Origin: Diadema setosum
Lineage: Eukaryota; Echinodermata; Echinoidea; Diadematoida; Diadematidae
Direction of reading: 5' to 3'
DNA: 64,000 nt
Assembly (NCBI RefSeq): GCF_964275005.1
Contig: NC_092690.1
Coordinates: 13,370,787 to 13,434,786, forward strand
Shown here one piece after another: positions 58,786-64,000 of this stretch (its first letter is position 1; every line of letters begins with the position of its first letter). Made by a program: the position numbers and the translations under genes. Below the pieces are notes generated by a model, which had not been told where the DNA came from, made no database searches, and worked only from the letters and a program-made list of their open reading frames with translations.

Positions 58786-59439
58786 TCACACGTACAAAAT
58801 AGCTGGTTACCGAGCGCGCTCCAAAATTCGAGTTCTTGTTATACTCGCAACTTTTTATAAACTTCGTGATCGATATATTATAGAAACAAACACCTGGCTT
58901 TAACTAGTATCAGATTCCCAGGTGGGTTCATGACTTTAAATGTGTATAAATCATTTGTTGTCGACTGACACCCAAAAAGGGAAGCCATGCGTGATTTGTT
59001 GTCTCGAAGTAGTGCAGTATCGTACACATAAAAAGTGATGAGATATTAGAGCTGTGATAGAAGTTTACCAGTATGAAGTTTATCAATATCAGCATAACCA
59101 TAATGTCTACTATGTGTGAGAGAGAGAGAGAAAAAAATCCAACACACAGCTCCAATTCTCAATCAAACACATTTGTAGAAGAGATTTGAAACGATCGTTT
59201 TGTAATGTGTTATGTGGCACAAAATAATTGTACTTATTTTTAATAATAGTAATCGATAACCAAATGAAAATCAATTTGCCAGATATTAGCCAAATTGAAG
59301 ATCTTTTCATTAAGTTGGAGCAACGAGCATCAGTTTAGAGTCACAGAGGCTACTTACAAGTTTTTATAAAATGCATTCATAGGAAACTGATAACTACAAG
59401 GTTGAACGATGATAGCACCCATTATGATGGTTACAGTTC

Positions 59440-59960
59440 GTTATTGAGAAGGTGAGTATTCCGAAGGTTCGTTATTCCGAAGATTCGTTATTCCGAAGGT
59501 TCTTTATTCCGAAGATTCGTTATTCCGAAGGTTCGTTAATCAGAAAATAAAACAAAGCTCGTTATTCCGAAGGTTCGTTACGGACCCTATTTCATTGTCG
59601 GATCAACGAACCTCCGGAATAACGAACCCTATATTTTTTTCGGATGAACGAACCTTCAGAATAACGAACCTGCGGAATAGCGTCACAAATGTTCGGATTA
59701 ACATAGGCCTACCGTTTTTGATTTTAGGATTTTAGGAACCTTCGGTATAACAAATATCCGAAACACACAAATCCCCTATACCTATACAGGTTTGTTAACC
59801 CGAAAATCAAGGAAGGTTCGTTAATCCGGACATTTGTGACGTTATTCCGAAGGTTGATTAGTCCGAATATAAAATAGGGTTTGCTATTCCAAAGGCTCGT
59901 TTATTCGAAAATGAAATAGGGTTCGTTATTCCGGAGGTTCGTTAATCCAAAAATCAAACA
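59440..59960. repeat. 16 bp GTTCGTTATTCCGAAG array (left)
   Basis: Tandem units run forward at 59,453-59,580, inverted at 59,600-59,760 and forward again to 59,960, so the array is itself partly palindromic. Matched by the inverse array at 61,510-62,130. Confidence 0.9.
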
Positions 59961-60257
59961 GGGTTCTGGAACGGGTCACAAGACTTTTTGAACGTTCTTA
60001 AAACGTTTTTAAACGTTCTAGAGGGCTTTCAAAAGTTATCTGAATGTCTATAACGTCCAAACGTTTTTCTCTCGTCCTTAAAAATCATGTATAAAAAGGT
60101 TTTTAATTGTTATTTTAACGTTTATGAAACGTTTTAAATACGTCGAAAAACCTTCCAGAAAAATGACGTTCTGAAAACGTTTTGACAAAACGTCCTAATA
60201 ACGAACTTGGAACGTTTCAAGAACGTTTAGAAAACGTCCAAATGTTAGCTAGGAACC

Positions 60258-61194
60258 AGATTTGTATCATGGTTGTATCTTAAGGTGCTCACATGCACTT
60301 TATTAGACCTTAACCGGCCACGATCTAAAAATGACGTCAAAATCACGTCCATTTTCCTTGTTTAGTTTTCGTGAAAAAGGCGTCTTTCAGACATCTTTCT
60401 TGTTTTCTTTACCAATATACATCAAAAAGGCATGAATTGACGTGAGATGACGTGCTCATGACGTTATTCTGACGTACATCTTGTCTTTAGAATTGTATTT
60501 TACACGTCATTAAGACGACTCTAATGACCACCAATGACATCTTTGGGACAACTTCCATTTGAGCAAAAATACGACACATTCACGTCAGTTTGAAAAATAC
60601 GACATATTCACGTCAGTTTGAAACGTTATGATGCAAGTATCTGCCTGTTGTTTTCGTTTATAAGACATTTAATTAGTAATTTACACGTCTTTACGACATC
60701 TTTGTATAACCAACCAGGCGTCAGAAAGACGTCACAAATGATATGACGTCTTTTAGATGTCTTCAAACAACAATACGACTTTTTGGCGTCAGGTTGAGAC
60801 GTCTAAATAGCGTCTGTTTTCTTTGCTTATTTACGTCAAACAAACGACAATTATTACGCCTTTCTGAAGTCTAGATAATGAATTCTCTCTATGTCTTCCA
60901 TTTGAGCAAAAAAAAAAAAATCTTATTTTTGACAGTTGACTGACGTGAAATTGTCGTCGTTCTGACGATAGTATAATGTGGCAAACTGATATAACTCTAT
61001 AAAACTATAATTCGTAGGCCTTAATTATATGAAGTCACAAAGACGTCGCAAAACTGACGTAAATTTAACGTCACGTCCTTAGTATGACGTGGTAAATAGG
61101 TTGCAAAGCAACGTAAATTTTATTTCACTAATACGTCGTAAATATGATGTGGATAATACGTCACAAAACTGACTTGAATTTTACGTCTTTACCC
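60258..61194. repeat. ACGTC-rich centre of the palindrome
   Basis: About 0.94 kb with dozens of ACGTC/GACGT pentamers at irregular spacing in both orientations (ATGACGTCAAAATCACGTCC, AAAGACGTCGCAAAACTGACG). No gene. It is the only part of the element without an obvious mirror copy. Confidence 0.8.
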
Positions 61195-63915
61195 AGCTAA
61201 CAAAAAGACGTTTTCTAAACGTTCTTGAAACATTCCAAGTTCGTTATTTGGACGTTTTGTCAAAAATTTTTCAGAACGTCTTCTTGTGGAAGGTTTTCGA
61301 CGCATTTAAAACGTTTCAATTGGACGTTATAAATACTTCTTTTAAACGTTAAAATAACACTAAAAAACCTGTCTAAATTTTTAGGACCGACAGAAAAACG
61401 TTTTGACGTTGTAGACATCCAGATAACTTTTGAAAACCCTCTACAACGTTTAAAAAAAAGTTTTAACAACGTTCAAAAAGTCTTATGACCCGTTCCAGAA
61501 CGCTGTTTGATTTTTGGATTAACGAACCTTCGGAATAACGAACCCTATTTCATTTTCGAATAAACGAGCCTTCGGAATAGCGAACCTTATTTTATTTTCG
61601 GACTAACGAACCTTCGGAATAACCTCACAAATGTCCGGATTAACGAACCTTTCTTGATTTTCGGGTTGACAAACCTCTAGGTATATAGGGGATTTGTGTG
61701 TTTCGGATATTCGTTATTCCGAAGGTTCGTTAATCCGAAAATCAAAAAGGGTATGTTAATCCGAATATTTGTGACGTTATTCCGCAGGTTAGTTATTCCG
61801 AAGGTTCGTTTATCCGAAAAAACTAGGGTTCGCTTTCCGAAGGCTCGTTCATTCGAAAATAAAATACGGTTCGTTATTCCGAAGTTTCGCTAATCCGAAA
61901 ATAAAACAGGGTTCGTTATTCCGAAGGTTCGTTGATCCGACAATGAAATAGGGTCCGTAACGAACCTTCGGAATAACGAGCTTTGTTTCATTTTCGGATT
62001 AACGAACCTTTGAAAAACGAAACTTCGGAATAGCGAACCTTCGAAATAAAGAACCTTCGGAATAACGAATCTTCGGAATAACGAACCTTCGGAATAAAGA
62101 ATCTTCAGAATAACGAACCTTGTAAATAACGAACTGTAACCATAATAATGGGTGCTATCATTGTTCAAACTTGTTTCCTATGAATGTATTTCATAAAAAC
62201 TCGAAAGTAGCCCCTGTGACTCTGAACTGATGCTGGTTGCGCCAACTTAATGAAAAGATCTTCAATTTGGCTAATATCTGGCAAATTGATTTTCATTTAG
62301 TTATCGATTACCATTTTTAAAAATAAGGGAAATAATTTTGTGCCAAATAACACATTATAAAACGATCGTTTCAAATCTCTTCTACAAATGTGTTTTACTT
62401 GAGAATCGGAGCTGGTGGGTTGGATTTTTTTTTCTCTCTCTCTCACATACTCTAGACATAATATGGTTATGCTGATATTGATAAACTTCATACTGGTAAA
62501 CTTCTATCACAGCTCTAATATCTCATCACTCTTTGTGTACGATAACTGCACGACTTCGAGACAACAAATCACGCATGGCTTCCCTTTTTGGGTGTCAGTC
62601 GACAACAAATGGTTTATACACATTTAAAGTCATGAACCCATCTGATACCAGTTAAAGCCAGGTGTTTGTTTCTAATATATCGATCATGAATTTTATAAAG
62701 AGTTGCGAGTATGACAAGAACTCGAGTTTTGGAGCGCGCTCGGTAACAAGCTATTGTGTACGTGTGAATGCGGCTAGTGTTCTTACAAACAAACAAAAAA
62801 CAAACAAACAAACACACAAACAAACAAAAATCAGTGTTTTAATATTCAATCGTTTCTCTTCATCAATTCAATTAAGGGTGCTAGGCCATGTGGGCATTGG
62901 AGGAAGGGATCGAGTAGGAATATATTGCCAGTCGCAATGCTTATTTAGACTGAGGATAATGATGATGATGCTGAAGTTGTTGTTGTTGATGGATTGATGA
63001 CATGAAAAAAAGTATGATAGTGGCGGAAGATATATTGCTTGTGGTGATATGTATACGATGGTAATACGAGTGATAATCGTGGTGATGATGATAAGATGAT
63101 ATCCAGTTGTGAAATGATAGTAATGATGTTTATGGTCGTGCATGGTAATCTAATAAAAGCAATGATGGTATAAGTGATGATAATTGGTTGATATTAAAGG
63201 AAACCAAAACCCAAAGAACAATATAGATTGCGTGAACGCAGCAATATTAGCGTTACACATCAGTGAAAGTTTGAGGAAAAATCGGACAATCGATGCAAAA
63301 GTTATTCGTTTTTATATTTTTGGTGTTGTAATCACTGACAAAAAGAGATTACTAGAGACCATGACGTCTTTAGTGGACAACAATGTAAAGAAAATATAAA
63401 GAGAATTCCACACAAAAACAAAATCAATATAATTACACATTCCCTCAACTTAGTTGATACTGACATAATCTATGTTAAGGGTAGTAATCATTCCCCCTAC
63501 TTTCTGAAAGTGGTTAATCAAATGCTCTTCCATTACTCAAGAAAAGTGAAAACATGTTTGTTTTCTTTTATTTTCTCTATGTTGTTGCCCACACGTGATG
63601 TCATGCAGCCAGTGGTTCAAACATCAAAACGTTAAATATTCATAACTTTTGCATCGATTGCCCGATTTTCCTTAAACTTTCAGTGATGTGTTCTACTAAT
63701 GTGGCTGCTTTCACTCAATCCATAATTCTTTTTGGGTTTTGGTTTCCTTCAGGCTTCAATGATGGTCGTGGTGGTAGAAATGACGATGGTACGTGATGAG
63801 AAGGACTCGATAGGGTTGGCAATGATAAAGTGAACATCAAAAAATTATTGATAGAGCAATTCAAACCGTGATACTGGAGCAATTTTGTACATGTATGGAC
63901 TGGGAAATGAATTCC
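61195..63915 (-). mobile_element. Right arm of the giant foldback palindrome
   Basis: Inverse of the left arm from CCAGCTAACAAAAAGACG to GTATGGACTGGGAAATGAAT. It retains the AACGTTTT region, the 16 bp array (61,510-62,130), the AAAC run (62,785-62,827) and the MITE at 63,195-63,751. Similarity to the left arm stops at about 63,915; the remaining bases to the window end show nothing recognisable. Confidence 0.9.
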
Positions 63916-64000
63916 CTAACAAAAAAGTCCTGCACTCTTAGAAAAAAAGGTTCTTTTGAGCACCATTAAATGGTTCTCAGCACTGTCACAATAGCGACAC

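Larger units (their letters stand above)
56540..60257 (+). mobile_element. Left arm of a giant foldback palindrome
   Basis: Ordered blocks match 61,195-63,915 in inverse order: CAGTCCATACATGTACAAAA, a MITE (56,696-57,242), CATGCACGACCATAAACACC, a TTTG run, a CACACGTACA block, TATGAAGTTTATCAATATCA, the TTCGTTATTCCGAAG array (59,440-59,960) and an AACGTTTT-rich stretch ending near GTTAGCTAGG. The arm is about 1 kb longer than its partner because of two later insertions (57,246-57,727 and 58,174-58,785). No coding capacity. Confidence 0.9.

Noticed and set aside
57777-63143. Identical MHDHKHHYYHFTTGYH frames at 57.8 and 63.1 kb
   Set aside because: Mirror copies of the palindrome arms; the sequence is a CAT/ATC-rich low-complexity tract.

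Overview
The window is eukaryotic genomic DNA. It is AT-rich, intron-bearing, full of microsatellites and crowded with non-LTR retrotransposons and small palindromic DNA transposons. A recognisable EBAG9 (RCAS1) gene, a LINE with a 2A-like NPGP motif behind a hydrophobic leader, many TTAA-flanked foldback MITEs and a very large foldback palindrome together suggest a marine invertebrate deuterostome, most likely a sea urchin or another echinoderm. The species assignment is inference. No rRNA, tRNA, CRISPR array, LTR element or virus-like element was recognised.

Region 0-40 kb: a tandem family of one unrecognised three-exon gene. Copy B (22,608-26,865; 186 aa) and copy C (32,769-38,741; 174 aa by first in-frame ATG) are intact, with matching exon phases and consensus splice sites. 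Copy A (1,752-7,363) is a pseudogene: exon 1 has lost its splice donor, exon 2 is gone, and a 4 kb LINE lies between exons 1 and 3. A fourth, orphan exon 1 sits at about 16.94-17.16 kb, and a piece of a C-type leader is scattered over 14.2-16.0 kb. The copies are bracketed by related short motifs, CCGCCCTCTTGCGG upstream and AACGCCCTCTATTGGC downstream, both resembling the reverse-complement CTCF core. The protein pattern (conserved E, then D, then a GVSVTRAM strand) hints at a divergent PD-(D/E)XK nuclease-like fold, but this is unproven.

Mobile elements in 0-40 kb: an APE-type LINE on the minus strand at about 2.28-6.51 kb, holding a 566 bp MITE; a second minus-strand LINE at about 17.69-21.12 kb, holding a 365 bp TTAA foldback; LINE 3' and endonuclease remnants at 9.64-10.61 and 23.1-23.8 kb; many MITEs; a 256 bp foldback of 16 bp repeats at 28.6 kb whose empty site is preserved at the start of the window; and a 10-copy, ~161 bp satellite-like array at 34.6-36.3 kb.

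Region 40-56 kb: about 6 kb with no supported gene, then two abutting TTAA MITEs (45.9-46.75 kb), then EBAG9 on the minus strand (four coding exons, 47,720-51,520; 243 aa). A partial duplicate of its exon 3 lies beside a long ATT repeat. Further upstream are three DNA elements; two of them (52.70-53.67 and 54.72-55.51 kb) are related and carry an iterated terminal motif that has changed in concert between the copies.

Region 56.5-63.9 kb: one giant inverted repeat (~7.4 kb). Its arms contain short-period repeats (GTTCGTTATTCCGAAG, AACGTTTT) around a ~0.94 kb ACGTC-rich centre, with later nested insertions in the left arm. It has no coding capacity and resembles the sea urchin TU / Drosophila FB foldback class.
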